Assembly (NCBI GenBank): GCA_016342595.1
Contig: JAEINY010000021.1
Span: 1-42,756, forward strand
Origin: Marinilabiliaceae bacterium
GTDB taxonomy: Bacteria; Bacteroidota; Bacteroidia; Bacteroidales; Marinilabiliaceae
Length of the DNA stretch: 42,756 bases
Direction: 5' to 3'
Shown: positions 34,234-42,756 of the stretch, piece by piece
Layout: the number at the start of each line of letters is the position of its first letter
How positions within the stretch are numbered: the first letter of the stretch is position 1
Position numbers and translations under genes: made by a program
The notes under the pieces: generated by a model
What the model was told of the DNA's origin: nothing
The model's database searches: none
The model's input: only the letters and a program-made list of their open reading frames with translations

Positions 34234-37200
34234 TTATCTCACTCCAGTATCGTAAACTACCAAATCAGGATTGAATATTAATTTGATTTGTTTCTCCTTA
34301 ACCCGAAGTTTTCGTTTCATATCTCTTCTTCCGTCAGAATCCTCCCCTTCTCTTAATTTTTTTTGCCATTCACTATTTTTAATAATAAAAGGAACAAATA
34401 TTGATGTGAGACCTTTTGTACCACCATCTTTTTTAGTTCTACTTGCATCCGCCTGTTTTCTTTCACTTCTTTTTGACTCCCCTTTATTTAACAACTCCTT
34501 TAAATAAAAACGTAAGTGGTATTCACAATCCATATCCATTTTTTGCATACCAAAAATAGAGACGTCAAAGGTGTTACTTTTAATATTTGTTAGAGGGACA
34601 TAAAAAGCATTATCAAACATAAACATCTTAGTATCGATAGTTTGAAAAATAATATTGTCAGTATTGTCAATATTATATTCTTCACCAATTTCAACAGCAA
34701 CATCATAATTTTTTAAATGTCCATTTTCAAGTAACATATCTCCCTGCATGCGGATCTCCTCTGTATTAATAGAATCCCGAATAACAACTTCTGCAAGTAT
34801 ATTCGTGCTTAGCAAACCACTTAACTGATTATGATCTATATATGTATTGTCATATTCTTTAAAATCATCAAAATCTCTCAATGCTTGATTAATGTCAACT
34901 CCATTAGTCTGATTACTAAAAAACAAAATACTTTTCTCTTCGTGAATTTCATAACGAAAAGAGTTGTTTATATTACCTTTAAAAGCATTGCACTTAAGTT
35001 GATCTAATAAGTATAGGCTATCTCTAAAATTAAAATAGCAGCTCATTTTGTTGAGCAATACATCCTTATATTTTATACTCCCCCCCCTAACTTTTCCCTT
35101 TATTTGGAAATTAAAACCCAGATTCGTTAAACTCCTTAAAGGATCCCCTTTAACATCAGCAGAGGTGTCATTTACGATAGGGCTCCCCGATGATTGTTCC
35201 AATTCAGTAGTTATGGTTGAATCCGATTCCATAAACGGCTCAAACATGGCATAATCAATATGTCCAAAAGCAAGATTTCCATGCACCATTAGTGGGAGCG
35301 TGTCTTTCACTATGACCGACCTATACACATTGGCTATTTGCGCTGAATCCACGCCAAACTCGATGCCAATACATTCACCGCTTAGATTTGTGATATCAAT
35401 TGTATCAGATTTCAAGGCAACCTGACCCGAAAAATTCTTTACATTTATTAATGTATCCGGCATTTCCACATTCACGTTTTTAACATCCACGAGTATGGAG
35501 CTTTCATTCATGACCAGATCTATCAGATGATCAACAATGGAGTCCAGATGAATTTTTCCGGCTGATTGGATGGAAGCATTTACATCACCTGACATCTTTT
35601 TCACCAAAGTATCCGGCACCATCCCCCCCAAGTCATCCAGGTTTAAATGCATTTTACTATCTAACTTATAGTTGGGATAACTCAGGTTTTTTATCCATGT
35701 GGTTCCTTCCACCATGGATTGAGGCGTTTGAAAAAGAAAAGAATCCACATTCAGTTCCAGGGTCTCCAGTTGCGTTATGTTGCCATTAAAGCCAACTCCT
35801 ATTGACCCATTCTTCAGTTTAAAATGATAAGCTGGCACTTCCACCTGGAGGCCACTGGCAGAAATGTAATTGGATTGGTAATTCATTCGACCTGATAAAG
35901 AATCGATGGACAAAGTAGAATCTAATTGTAACTGAACCTTATCCAGGCTAAGCTCCACGACACTATTAGCCAATACCGATTTTATAAAAGCATCGCTTAT
36001 GGAATCCGGCACAACACCTCTGGTAGAAAGATTAACCTGTACATTTCCTTCTATATGTTCCACCAACGAATCGGGAACATACTGCTGAAATTCATCGATA
36101 TTTAAATCTGCCTGAGTAGTGATGCGGTAATTTATCCGGTCCAAATTACGCAATGAAATATTCCCATTTATGCTACTTTCTTCGGTTTCGATATGAAATG
36201 CATCGATGGATAAGCTGGTTGTTTGATTATTTTGTAAAGCTCCATTACTCATCTCACCACGCACATTCATATTTTGGATGGTAGGATAATCGACTGTTTT
36301 TACCAATCCATCCTCCAACGCAAACTTTACATCTATACGCGGCAACAATGAATCACTCACCACCCCATTCACGGTTCCTGTCATGTTGATTCGCCCGGAT
36401 AGTTTTTTGAGCCCCTCTTCATCCAGCAATTCAACAGGTGCGTATTTAATCAATTCATCCAAGCTAAAATTCGACCCTACTAGTTTCAAGTTAGTCAATA
36501 GGGTGTCCTGCAATGTGACTTGTCCATTAGCACTTAAAAGTGCACCATCCGTATCAACAGTTAAATCATGGATCGTAACTGTTTCATCAGCATAATCCAA
36601 TTTATAGGTTACTTCCGTCAGATTCATTAATGACAAATTGGTTGAATCAAGCTGGCAATCCGTCAGCCGGATAATCCCTTCAGAAGAAATATCGATGGCC
36701 TCATTGGTAATCGATCCCTCTACATTAATGTTAGGTACAAAGATATTTGCAGCAGCCTTTAAATTATTATCCTGGTATTGACACCGTACATTCTCCAACA
36801 TTAATTTATCCAAAAGCAAAGAAAAAGCAGCAACAGACGTATCACTTTCTTCAGGGGTGCCGGAAGGTATCAGAAAATCAAAATTACTAATACCGGCACT
36901 ATCCACCTGGTAGTTCACAAGGGCACCACTCACCGCTACTTCATTGAGCTCATATTTACCTTTCATAAGTGGTAGCAGGTAAACGGATAGATTTGCCTGA
37001 TCAATGCGCACCAATGTATCAATCGCTGATGACCTATTCGCAGCACTATCCTGAATTATTTCCTGACCTAACCAAACACCACTGAGCTCAAGGGTGGCCA
37101 ATGGAAATTCCTTGATGAGCGAAAAAGAAATGTCTTCAATGGCCAGAGGAGCATCAATGGTCTCGCGTATTTTATTTAAGGCCACATCTGTTATTTTATC

Positions 37201-37290
37201 CTCAAAAAACTCCGCAAATCCTACGAGTAGGATGATTAATGACAGAAAAACAATAATCAGAATCGCCACTATTTTGGATACTTTCTTCAT
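34234..37290 (-). CDS. AsmA-family protein
   Basis: This is a 1018-aa envelope protein of the AsmA / TamB-like superfamily. An N-terminal membrane anchor (~7-27, IVAILIIVFLSLIILLVGF) is followed by the AsmA N-terminal region (~30-150, with EDISFSLIKEFPLATLELSGV). A long beta-strand-rich body contains repeated units in which motifs such as YRITTQADLNIDEF and YKLDSKMHLNLDDLGGMVPD recur. This fits a hydrophobic-groove, lipid-conducting fold. The C-terminal part is hydrophilic and Lys/Arg-rich (SKRSERKQAD, RRDMKRKLRVKEKQ). The family functions in phospholipid movement between membranes. It is the first gene of a cluster with a DsbA-like protein and a Cys-rich lipoprotein. Confidence 0.88.
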   Translation of the reverse strand: MKKVSKIVAILIIVFLSLIILLVGFAEFFEDKITDVALNKIRETIDAPLAIEDISFSLIKEFPLATLELSGVWLGQEIIQDSAANRSSAIDTLVRIDQANLSVYLLPLMKGKYELNEVAVSGALVNYQVDSAGISNFDFLIPSGTPEESDTSVAAFSLLLDKLMLENVRCQYQDNNLKAAANIFVPNINVEGSITNEAIDISSEGIIRLTDCQLDSTNLSLMNLTEVTYKLDYADETVTIHDLTVDTDGALLSANGQVTLQDTLLTNLKLVGSNFSLDELIKYAPVELLDEEGLKKLSGRINMTGTVNGVVSDSLLPRIDVKFALEDGLVKTVDYPTIQNMNVRGEMSNGALQNNQTTSLSIDAFHIETEESSINGNISLRNLDRINYRITTQADLNIDEFQQYVPDSLVEHIEGNVQVNLSTRGVVPDSISDAFIKSVLANSVVELSLDKVQLQLDSTLSIDSLSGRMNYQSNYISASGLQVEVPAYHFKLKNGSIGVGFNGNITQLETLELNVDSFLFQTPQSMVEGTTWIKNLSYPNYKLDSKMHLNLDDLGGMVPDTLVKKMSGDVNASIQSAGKIHLDSIVDHLIDLVMNESSILVDVKNVNVEMPDTLINVKNFSGQVALKSDTIDITNLSGECIGIEFGVDSAQIANVYRSVIVKDTLPLMVHGNLAFGHIDYAMFEPFMESDSTITTELEQSSGSPIVNDTSADVKGDPLRSLTNLGFNFQIKGKVRGGSIKYKDVLLNKMSCYFNFRDSLYLLDQLKCNAFKGNINNSFRYEIHEEKSILFFSNQTNGVDINQALRDFDDFKEYDNTYIDHNQLSGLLSTNILAEVVIRDSINTEEIRMQGDMLLENGHLKNYDVAVEIGEEYNIDNTDNIIFQTIDTKMFMFDNAFYVPLTNIKSNTFDVSIFGMQKMDMDCEYHLRFYLKELLNKGESKRSERKQADASRTKKDGGTKGLTSIFVPFIIKNSEWQKKLREGEDSDGRRDMKRKLRVKEKQIKLIFNPDLVVYDTGVR

Positions 37291-37479
37291 CAGCTCACTT
37301 TTGCATATTAACGGAATCTCTTCCTTTTTATTATGTTATTTGACTCCCCTTTATATGCTCTAATTTACCAGTGAAACATATTGATTAGATCATAGCAGAT
37401 TACAGGGATGGATAGCAAAAATACCGCTTTTTTTCGATATTTCTTGGAATTACCTTATCATACCCGAGAACATGCTTTT

Positions 37480-37520
37480 CCCCTCCTGATTTTTTAGGAG
37501 GGGTGCCGAAGGCGGGGTGG
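37480..37520. repeat. Hairpin plus G-rich element
   Basis: CCCCTCCT and AGGAGGGG (37480-37503) form an 8-bp stem, and GTGCCGAAGGCGGGGTGG follows directly. This composite is reminiscent of dispersed intergenic elements in Bacteroidota (from memory, unchecked). It lies in the gene-free stretch 37291-38235. Confidence 0.5.
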
Positions 37521-37756
37521 TTAATTAACAACAAAGTAAAGACTATTTCCCTGCTTGTCATACCCAGGGCGATCGCATTTATAAAAAGACAATCCGTGTA
37601 ATCAATGGTTAAAATTTAATACAACATACCCTAAGTTTGAATGATCGATACAGAATGTAAGCTGTGTTAAAAACACAACAAGCATTTTAATGTTATCATT
37701 CCTGGATGGAGTATTTATTAACGACCCATGTGAATTACCTGAATAACAGAGGTTAT

Positions 37757-37871
37757 CCCACGCAAGAAATTCGCGTAGTACCACGCAAAGTATTTGTCTG
37801 CCTCTACGCAAGTAGATCGCGTGGTACCACGCAAGGTGTATGCGCGCATCTACGCATGTAATTGGTGAGGG
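37757..37871. repeat. Tandem array of five 23-bp units with palindromic junctions
   Basis: CGCAAG or a one-base variant recurs at 37761, 37784, 37807, 37830 and 37853, exactly 23 bp apart. Units have arms ACCACGC and GCGTGGT around a 9-bp centre. The junction of units 3 and 4 is the perfect 14-bp palindrome GCGTGGTACCACGC (37819-37832). Odd and even units resemble each other more than their neighbours, so there is also a 46-bp dimer period. A 101-codon minus-strand frame spans it, but 23 is not a multiple of three and the frame has no protein signature. Confidence 0.8.
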
Positions 37872-37969
37872 CAAAAACAATATAGAGCTAACACCCATCA
37901 GCCCCACTACTGGATTTTGCTGGCAGAATTTAGGAATTGTGACGGAATAACCTGACTGTATTTGTGTGT

Positions 37970-38062
37970 TTTTTTATAACAAAGTGTTACACGGAGAGCG
38001 CAAAGTTCAGGAAAAGGAAACGGTCACAGAGCCTATTAAATTCAATGAAGAAAACTATTAAT
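37970..38062. repeat. Degenerate dispersed repeat, copy e (inverted relative to copy a)
   Basis: The reverse complement of this stretch matches 85-170, with words GTGTTACACGGAGAGCGCAAAG, of which AGTGTTACACGGAGAGCG is the longest block, and GTCACAGAGCC shared in order. The rest of the spacer to 38235 shows only the small palindrome GTGTATGATACAC at 38144 and nothing gene-like. Confidence 0.6.
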
Positions 38063-38235
38063 CCCATCTACTAAGATTTAAAACCTGGAAATAAGGTTTA
38101 AGTGATAATAAAAGACCTTAATTTTTAAATACAAACCTTTGTAGTGTATGATACACCAACCTCTTATATAAATCAATCGGCAATTAGAATGCAGCCACAT
38201 ATTTTAAAGGATTATCCCTGCGAAATTTATGAAAT

Positions 38236-38766
38236 CTAGCGTGTGGCATACTTTAACAACACCGCACCCGAGGCGTAAGACTTCGCTTCTTCAAGATTTA
38301 GCAAAGCTTCCTGAGGGACCGCTTCAAACACCTCAATCCCATCCGGTAGAACGATTGGCATGACAAACAGTTGTATTTCATCAATCAAACCGGCATTGAA
38401 CAACGCGGTATTCAATTGACCACCACCTATCAGCCAAATATCCGTCCCCGGTTGTTGCTTTAATGCCTCTATAAAGGGTGTATGATTTTCGGTCACAAAA
38501 TTCACATCTGTTGACTGCGGAGGATCTTGTTTTCGAGTCACGACGAAATTCTTCTTGCCCGAATAGGGAAAAGCAATGTCCCAACCGATAATCTGGGCAT
38601 AGGTATTATATCCCATGATAGTTGTGTCTATGGAATTATAAAATGCCTGGTACCCATAATCCGATTGGTCAGGATTAGGGATGGACTCGAGCCAATCAAC
38701 CGCTCCATCTTTTCGGGCTATTTTACCATTTATACTGGCAGCAATATAGAGAATGAGTTTGCGCAT
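38236..38766 (-). CDS. Dihydrofolate reductase-like (RibD C-terminal domain) protein
   Basis: This is a 176-aa NAD(P)H-dependent reductase-like protein of the DHFR/RibD_C superfamily. The N-terminal strand and loop IAASINGKIARKDGAVDWL, the GYNTYAQI segment, the glycine motif WLIGGGQLNTALF (~116-128) and the C-terminal IDEIQLFVMPIVLPDG are typical of the short single-domain members found in many bacteria. The real substrate of these stand-alone proteins is unknown. They are not assumed to be the folate-pathway enzyme or riboflavin RibD. The gene stands alone on the minus strand before DUF2784 and DUF2809 genes, with gaps of about 90 bases or more. Confidence 0.87.
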   Translation of the reverse strand: MRKLILYIAASINGKIARKDGAVDWLESIPNPDQSDYGYQAFYNSIDTTIMGYNTYAQIIGWDIAFPYSGKKNFVVTRKQDPPQSTDVNFVTENHTPFIEALKQQPGTDIWLIGGGQLNTALFNAGLIDEIQLFVMPIVLPDGIEVFEAVPQEALLNLEEAKSYASGAVLLKYATR

Positions 38767-38855
38767 AATTTAGTTACTTATAGATGATCGCAATTACAAT
38801 AAATTAGAACGCTTCTCCAAATGTTATGTACACGCTGCGTATCCTTTCCAAAGCA

Positions 38856-39224
38856 CTACTTTTTACGCCTGATATGATACCAGAAAAAGCCATACACAAC
38901 AAGGTTCAAAACAACCACCAATGAACCAAATACTACCTGAAATTGAGGCGTTAAATTTTCCGGATAGATCAGTGGAATGATGTAATGCTCTATAAAATCA
39001 CCTTCATACACTCCGGTTCTGGCTTTTTGTCGAAAATAATTTTCAAGCGGGGTCAATGGGCAGATCCAATGCATGTATTCCACCAAAGCACCCCATATCA
39101 CCATAGGGAGGTGTATCCAAATCATCTTAGGCCATTTAAAATTTAGGAAAGCACCAAAAAGAACATAGAGGATGAATAATCCGTGAATCAATACTAGTAT
39201 GGATGCTATTATTCTAAAAATCAT
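38856..39224 (-). CDS. DUF2784 family membrane protein
   Basis: This is a 122-aa inner-membrane protein with about three hydrophobic segments (~5-25, 35-50, 95-117). It carries the DUF2784 hallmark, the Trp/Cys-containing stretch VEYMHWICPLTPLENYFRQKA, followed by FIEHYIIPLIYP. The function of the family is not known. It ends before a DHFR-like gene and follows a DUF2809 gene by 30 bases in the same direction, so the two small membrane proteins are probably co-transcribed. Confidence 0.88.
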   Translation of the reverse strand: MIFRIIASILVLIHGLFILYVLFGAFLNFKWPKMIWIHLPMVIWGALVEYMHWICPLTPLENYFRQKARTGVYEGDFIEHYIIPLIYPENLTPQFQVVFGSLVVVLNLVVYGFFWYHIRRKK

Positions 39225-39254
39225 CGTTTTTCAGTTTGTGTTATGCCAGTCAAA

Positions 39255-39677
39255 TCAACTTTTAATCGACGCTTTTATATTAAAAAGATATCGGCCAACT
39301 ATAAATCTTCGAATCATTACTCCTGTCGCAACACCTATCGCATAGGCTAAAATATCGCTCCATAAAAATCCATATCCCAGAATCAACCCACCTGGCCGTG
39401 TGGCGCGGATAGCATCAATCCAGGGAGCATGATAAAATTGACCAAATTCAATTGCATAACAAAAGATCAGACTAATGAGACCTATCTCAATGGCTGATCT
39501 TCGGATGAAAAAAGCACTAAATCCCAGATAAATCATCAAGGCATATAAGGCATCCCCTAAATAGATATTTATCCAATCAGGAAAGAGATAGGCATAAGCT
39601 CGGGATAAGAGTCCGGAGATAATAACAAGACACATTGCAACACTAAAAAAAATCCTATTTCGGTTCATCAGGGCCAT
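39255..39677 (-). CDS. DUF2809 family membrane protein
   Basis: This is a 140-aa polytopic membrane protein with about four hydrophobic segments (~8-26, 38-56, 60-80, 105-125). The family signature includes YLGDALYALMIYLG and, in the C-terminal half, WSDILAYAIGVATG. The function is unknown. The ATG at 39677 is given; a second in-frame ATG at 39668 would remove three residues. It lies 44 bases after the DUF4954 gene stop and before the DUF2784 gene, all on the minus strand. Confidence 0.86.
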   Translation of the reverse strand: MALMNRNRIFFSVAMCLVIISGLLSRAYAYLFPDWINIYLGDALYALMIYLGFSAFFIRRSAIEIGLISLIFCYAIEFGQFYHAPWIDAIRATRPGGLILGYGFLWSDILAYAIGVATGVMIRRFIVGRYLFNIKASIKS

Positions 39678-39721
39678 ATTTTACATATTACTTTCCGATG
39701 GCCAAATTAATACTTTAACCT

Positions 39722-41695
39722 TTATTGAGACGCAGAAAGCAGATGAATAATAGAATCTGCCTTTTGATTGATCATCTTGATCTCATTCTTTAATGTTATG
39801 ACAAATCCATTCTCTTCCATTTTACCATGTACCTGGTTAAAATCACCATCTGCTATTTCTTGATTCGAATTTATACCGTAGCCTATACGACTGGAGGCAT
39901 CAAACTCCTTTTGGGCGTCATTGAGAATCATGTTATTGAGTTTAATGGAAGCGATTCGCCAATCCTCAATGACTTGTTTAATTTCATCAACCGTGATCAC
40001 CGATAAACCAATATTGCGCCTTTCTTTAATGATGCCCTTGAATGCATTTGCTTTTAATGCGCGGTATGAATCATAGTATTCCGCCATCCGATCCAGTATA
40101 TGCTGCATGGAATGAATCCGTTTACTTTTGCAATCCTTTAGCAGTGCTTCCACCTGAGATGATGTAACGAATAATCCAGCCATATCCAACCACTCTCCTT
40201 TTGATGTGGAATCAATGGTTCGCGCCTGTTTGTGAACTTCTTTAATGTCAAATGGATCGGCAATATGATTGAGCAACACAATCATGCCCTCGCCCAAAAA
40301 CACCTTTAAGGCCAACTCATAATACTTACGACACGTCTTCAGCATCAAACGATTTATATACAAGCCATTTATCAAGATAGTGTCCTGATTTTTGGGCGTT
40401 TCGGTATATAAATGATCCAGCAGATCGATGGCCGTAATCACCTTTTCGATGATATAAGGTGAATACAGATCAAAAATGACCTGATCGCGTTTCATAGGTG
40501 ACTGCCGCTTATCCCGGGCCGGCCATTTGTAGATATCCCGACGGGTGCCAACCGTAAACAGATTCATGGCCGGGGTCAGATGACTCTTCCCATCCTCTTC
40601 GGTGATATAAGAGAACGGAAAACTACCGGCATCAAAGTGACTGGTATGCTTGCCCATCACAACGCTATATGGCCCCACCTTGCAGGGCCATAACAAGTAT
40701 GATAAAGACCCGGTCTTACAACCACGCTCCACAATACCCTGGTGCATGGGACCCAACTTATACATGTGGTTACTCTGATTCGTACCACTACCGGCATTAA
40801 AAAAGGAGAACTCACCTGCAATAAGTAATGAGGACTTATGGTGCGATGCAGAATATGGTCCTGCAAAAACACTGCAAGCTTCACCATGGTACATCTCTGC
40901 ATTGGCAAAAAACAACGAATGATCGGCTGAAAACTGCCGGCCGATACGCACGCCCTGGCCCACAAAACTATTGGTCACTATGGCAGCATCCAGTATATGT
41001 GCCCCTTCCTGAATAATGAAATGACGGGCAATCACATTATCACCAATCACGGTCGGGTCGCTCGTTTCAGAGAGAATGGTTCCCTCCTCCAGGTGCTTGG
41101 CTCCTGAAATATGAGCGCCCACGCCTATATTCACATTTTTGATTGTGGAGCAATGCTCGATTGACACCCCTGAACCAATAGTCCCTCTAGCTGATTGGGC
41201 TGCTCGTGCTTCTTGTTCTAAAATCTTAATCAGTATTTGGGTAAACTGATCATCGTGCCTAAAATGAGTCAATAACCAGGCTACATGCGCATTCAATTGA
41301 TTACAAATAGGCATGGCCCTTCCACCTGTCTCGTTCAGTACATCGACCATTGTACCATTACCAAAAGAGGTCATGCCATCCACAGAAATGAATCCATTAT
41401 CGCTTAAAATACAACGATCACCGACATCATAGTTTCGGAGCATTTTGGTATGATTAATTGTTACATGATTCCCAATATGACAATTATTCAACCTGGAATG
41501 ATAAATGCCTTCATTGGTATTTCTATCATCAGAAAACTTACCAAGTGTAACAGCCCCTTCAAATTTAACATGCCACACAAACCTGGAATCAAACACCGGA
41601 TGTACCAGCACATTTAACCAATCATCGGCATGACAGCCTTGTTTTTCCAGTTGATAGATTTCTTCCGGTGTGAGGTTTCGTACATCCATAATCAT
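39722..41695 (-). CDS. DUF4954 family protein with hexapeptide-repeat beta-helix
   Basis: This is a 657-aa protein of the DUF4954 family, which is largely restricted to Bacteroidota and spirochaetes. Residues ~60-310 consist of degenerate left-handed beta-helix hexapeptides (e.g. CHIGNHVTINHTKM, VGDRCILSDNGFISVDG, TIGSGVSIEHCSTIKNVNIG, VGAHISGAKHL). These resemble nucleotidyltransferase- or acyltransferase-associated repeats. The C-terminal ~270 residues are helical. No N-terminal nucleotidyltransferase domain is present, so sugar-nucleotide activity is not implied. The start may be the ATG at 41695 or the one at 41689, two codons later. The function is not established. Confidence 0.9.
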   Translation of the reverse strand: MIMDVRNLTPEEIYQLEKQGCHADDWLNVLVHPVFDSRFVWHVKFEGAVTLGKFSDDRNTNEGIYHSRLNNCHIGNHVTINHTKMLRNYDVGDRCILSDNGFISVDGMTSFGNGTMVDVLNETGGRAMPICNQLNAHVAWLLTHFRHDDQFTQILIKILEQEARAAQSARGTIGSGVSIEHCSTIKNVNIGVGAHISGAKHLEEGTILSETSDPTVIGDNVIARHFIIQEGAHILDAAIVTNSFVGQGVRIGRQFSADHSLFFANAEMYHGEACSVFAGPYSASHHKSSLLIAGEFSFFNAGSGTNQSNHMYKLGPMHQGIVERGCKTGSLSYLLWPCKVGPYSVVMGKHTSHFDAGSFPFSYITEEDGKSHLTPAMNLFTVGTRRDIYKWPARDKRQSPMKRDQVIFDLYSPYIIEKVITAIDLLDHLYTETPKNQDTILINGLYINRLMLKTCRKYYELALKVFLGEGMIVLLNHIADPFDIKEVHKQARTIDSTSKGEWLDMAGLFVTSSQVEALLKDCKSKRIHSMQHILDRMAEYYDSYRALKANAFKGIIKERRNIGLSVITVDEIKQVIEDWRIASIKLNNMILNDAQKEFDASSRIGYGINSNQEIADGDFNQVHGKMEENGFVITLKNEIKMINQKADSIIHLLSASQ

Positions 41696-41787
41696 TGATT
41701 TTAAAAATTTAAAGGTATCTTTTCAGAAAAACGTATACATAAAAACCAAGTCCAAACTTTCCAATGGCCTTACCAGGCGGGTTTTCA

Positions 41788-41827
41788 TTTTTTGTCATGA
41801 CACAAAAAACGAAACAAAAAAAGTCTA
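41788..41827. repeat. T/A-rich quasi-palindromic intergenic element
   Basis: TTTTTTGTCATGACACAAAAAA is written here in two parts: the arm TTTTTTG, then CATG, then CAAAAAA. An A-rich tail and GTCTAGG follow. It looks like a dispersed intergenic element, recalled as common in Bacteroidota but unchecked. It lies in the gene-free stretch 41696-42095. Confidence 0.35.
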
Positions 41828-41939
41828 GGCTACACTACTCATCGACCCATCACGTTTTGTAATCAGAAAAAGAATAAACTCGCTCCTACGTCACTCAAAC
41901 AGAATTCTTTTTTGCCTGCTTACAAAACTATGGGACCTC

Positions 41940-41957
41940 TCCCGATAGCGATCGGGA
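41940..41957. repeat. Palindrome TCCCGAT-AGCG-ATCGGGA
   Basis: This is a perfect 7-bp inverted repeat around AGCG, with the same core as the palindrome at 14641-14658. The rest of the 41696-42095 spacer shows nothing gene-like. Confidence 0.6.
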
Positions 41958-42095
41958 TACGTTAGTGAGGCCAATCCAAATGCTTGTAGCCAATTCTATT
42001 CAAGCCTGATAAGGGCAGATTCATTTTTTTAGATTTATTGTAGTTAATTATTAAAAATTGGTTCGAGTACTATTGATCAATAATACCATTAAACA

Positions 42096-42756
42096 TTAAT
42101 ATTCATTGGATAGCTTAATTTTGACATCAGCCACAAAACATCCTGCCTCATTAACTATCAGTGGATTAACATCTAATTCCTCTATAGCTGGATAATCCAT
42201 CACCAATTGACTTAATCGCAGCAGACAGGTTTTAACAGCATCAATATCTTTTACTTCTCTTCCTCGATAGCCATTTAAAAGTGGATACCCTTTAATCTCC
42301 TCCATCATGGACTGCGCTTGTTCAGGAGATACCGGAACCACCCGAAAGCTGACATCCTGATACAGTTCAACCAGGGTCCCTCCCATTCCAAACATAAGAA
42401 CGGGTCCAAAAGAAGGATCTCGTTTCATCCCCAGAATAACTTCTTCTCCATTTGGGATGAAGGGTACCATCAATACGCCTTTAACCACGGCATCAGGTCG
42501 CTTTTCGGCAATATTCTGAAGAATGCGGTCATAGGCTAATGCCGCTTCACCGGGAGTATTAACACTTAGCATAAGGCCCTCCACCTCTGTTTTATGAAGA
42601 ATATCCGGTGATACTATTTTCATCACCACCGGCCTCGAAAAGCTCTCCTGTGTTTGAGCGGCTTCTTCTGATGAATGAACCACTTTCCCTTTCAAGGTTG
42701 GGAATCCATACGCTTTTAGCAGTTCGGTGGCTTCATCTTCACAAAGAATAGTACGT
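42096..42756 (-). CDS. Acyl-CoA synthetase (ADP-forming) / acetate-CoA ligase, ATP-grasp part, cut by the window edge
   Basis: This is the C-terminal ~220 codons of an ADP-forming acyl-CoA synthetase or acetate-CoA ligase family protein; the 5' part lies beyond 42756. The frame enters at the edge with TILCEDEATELLKAYGFP, the usual beginning of the ATP-grasp_5 domain. It continues with VMKIVSPDILHKTEVEG, the glycine-rich FGMGGTLVELYQDVSFRVVPV, and the terminal VKIKLSNEY. A TTG at 42695 could be read as a start, but the homologous sequence clearly continues upstream, so the gene is partial. The reaction would be acyl-CoA + ADP + Pi to acid + CoA + ATP. Whether CoA-binding domains are fused upstream cannot be seen. 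Confidence 0.9.
   Translation of the reverse strand, partial: RTILCEDEATELLKAYGFPTLKGKVVHSSEEAAQTQESFSRPVVMKIVSPDILHKTEVEGLMLSVNTPGEAALAYDRILQNIAEKRPDAVVKGVLMVPFIPNGEEVILGMKRDPSFGPVLMFGMGGTLVELYQDVSFRVVPVSPEQAQSMMEEIKGYPLLNGYRGREVKDIDAVKTCLLRLSQLVMDYPAIEELDVNPLIVNEAGCFVADVKIKLSNEY

Noticed and set aside
37602-37907. 101-codon minus-strand frame
   Set aside because: It runs through the 23-bp palindrome array, whose unit is not a multiple of three, and has no protein-like pattern.

Overview
The window looks like chromosomal DNA of a Bacteroidota bacterium, probably a free-living or marine member. The evidence is several TonB-dependent receptors with an N-terminal carboxypeptidase-regulatory-like domain, a DUF4954 protein, LytS/LytTR signalling, AT-rich intergenic DNA, starts that mostly lack a Shine-Dalgarno sequence, and promoter-like TAnnTTTG -7 boxes. 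No rRNA, tRNA, CRISPR array or intact mobile element was seen. The right edge cuts through a gene; the left edge is intergenic.

Layout. (1) 0.26-5.2 kb, minus strand: TonB-dependent receptor, secreted TPR-like protein, LytS-type histidine kinase and LytTR response regulator. (2) 5.4-7.7 kb: a short-chain dehydrogenase and a hotdog thioesterase (plus), facing a LysE exporter (minus). (3) 8.0-11.4 kb: a phosphate locus with a PiT transporter carrying a PhoU-like tail and a porin. It is preceded by an 11-bp-phased TTAACA array that looks like a PHO box. (4) 11.5-14.5 kb: a His-rich small membrane protein and a TonB-dependent receptor with a CxxC plug motif, a probable metal-uptake pair. (5) 14.9-18.2 kb, minus: ECF sigma factor, HEAT-repeat anti-sigma factor, two DUF4097-like secreted proteins and a small membrane protein. 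(6) 19.0-26.6 kb, minus: an unusual three-gene operon of a 375-aa protein with no recognised family, a ~10-TM membrane protein, and a 1755-aa Ser/Thr kinase-AAA ATPase-GAF-histidine kinase. (7) 26.8-32.4 kb: a TerB-like protein, an OMP_b-brl_3 outer-membrane protein, a MoeB/ThiF-type enzyme and a TlpA-like thioredoxin. (8) 33.2-37.3 kb, minus: AsmA-family protein, membrane-anchored DsbA-like oxidoreductase and a Cys-rich lipoprotein. (9) 38.2-42.8 kb, minus: DHFR-like, DUF2784, DUF2809 and DUF4954 proteins and a truncated acyl-CoA synthetase.

The most unexpected signal is intergenic. Three separate spacers carry tandem arrays of short imperfect palindromes: about 22 bp x5 at 32631-32740, 23 bp x5 at 37757-37871, and 23 bp x2 (plus degenerate flanks) at 14733-14778. 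Their sequences are unrelated, but they share unit length and dyad design. Other spacers hold a degenerate dispersed repeat family rich in TTACAC/CTCTGTG words, including a ~220-bp inverted pair around the segment at 2.2-7.0 kb, a 97-bp imperfect inverted repeat, and an IS630-type transposase remnant. All calls come from reading the sequence; no database search was possible.
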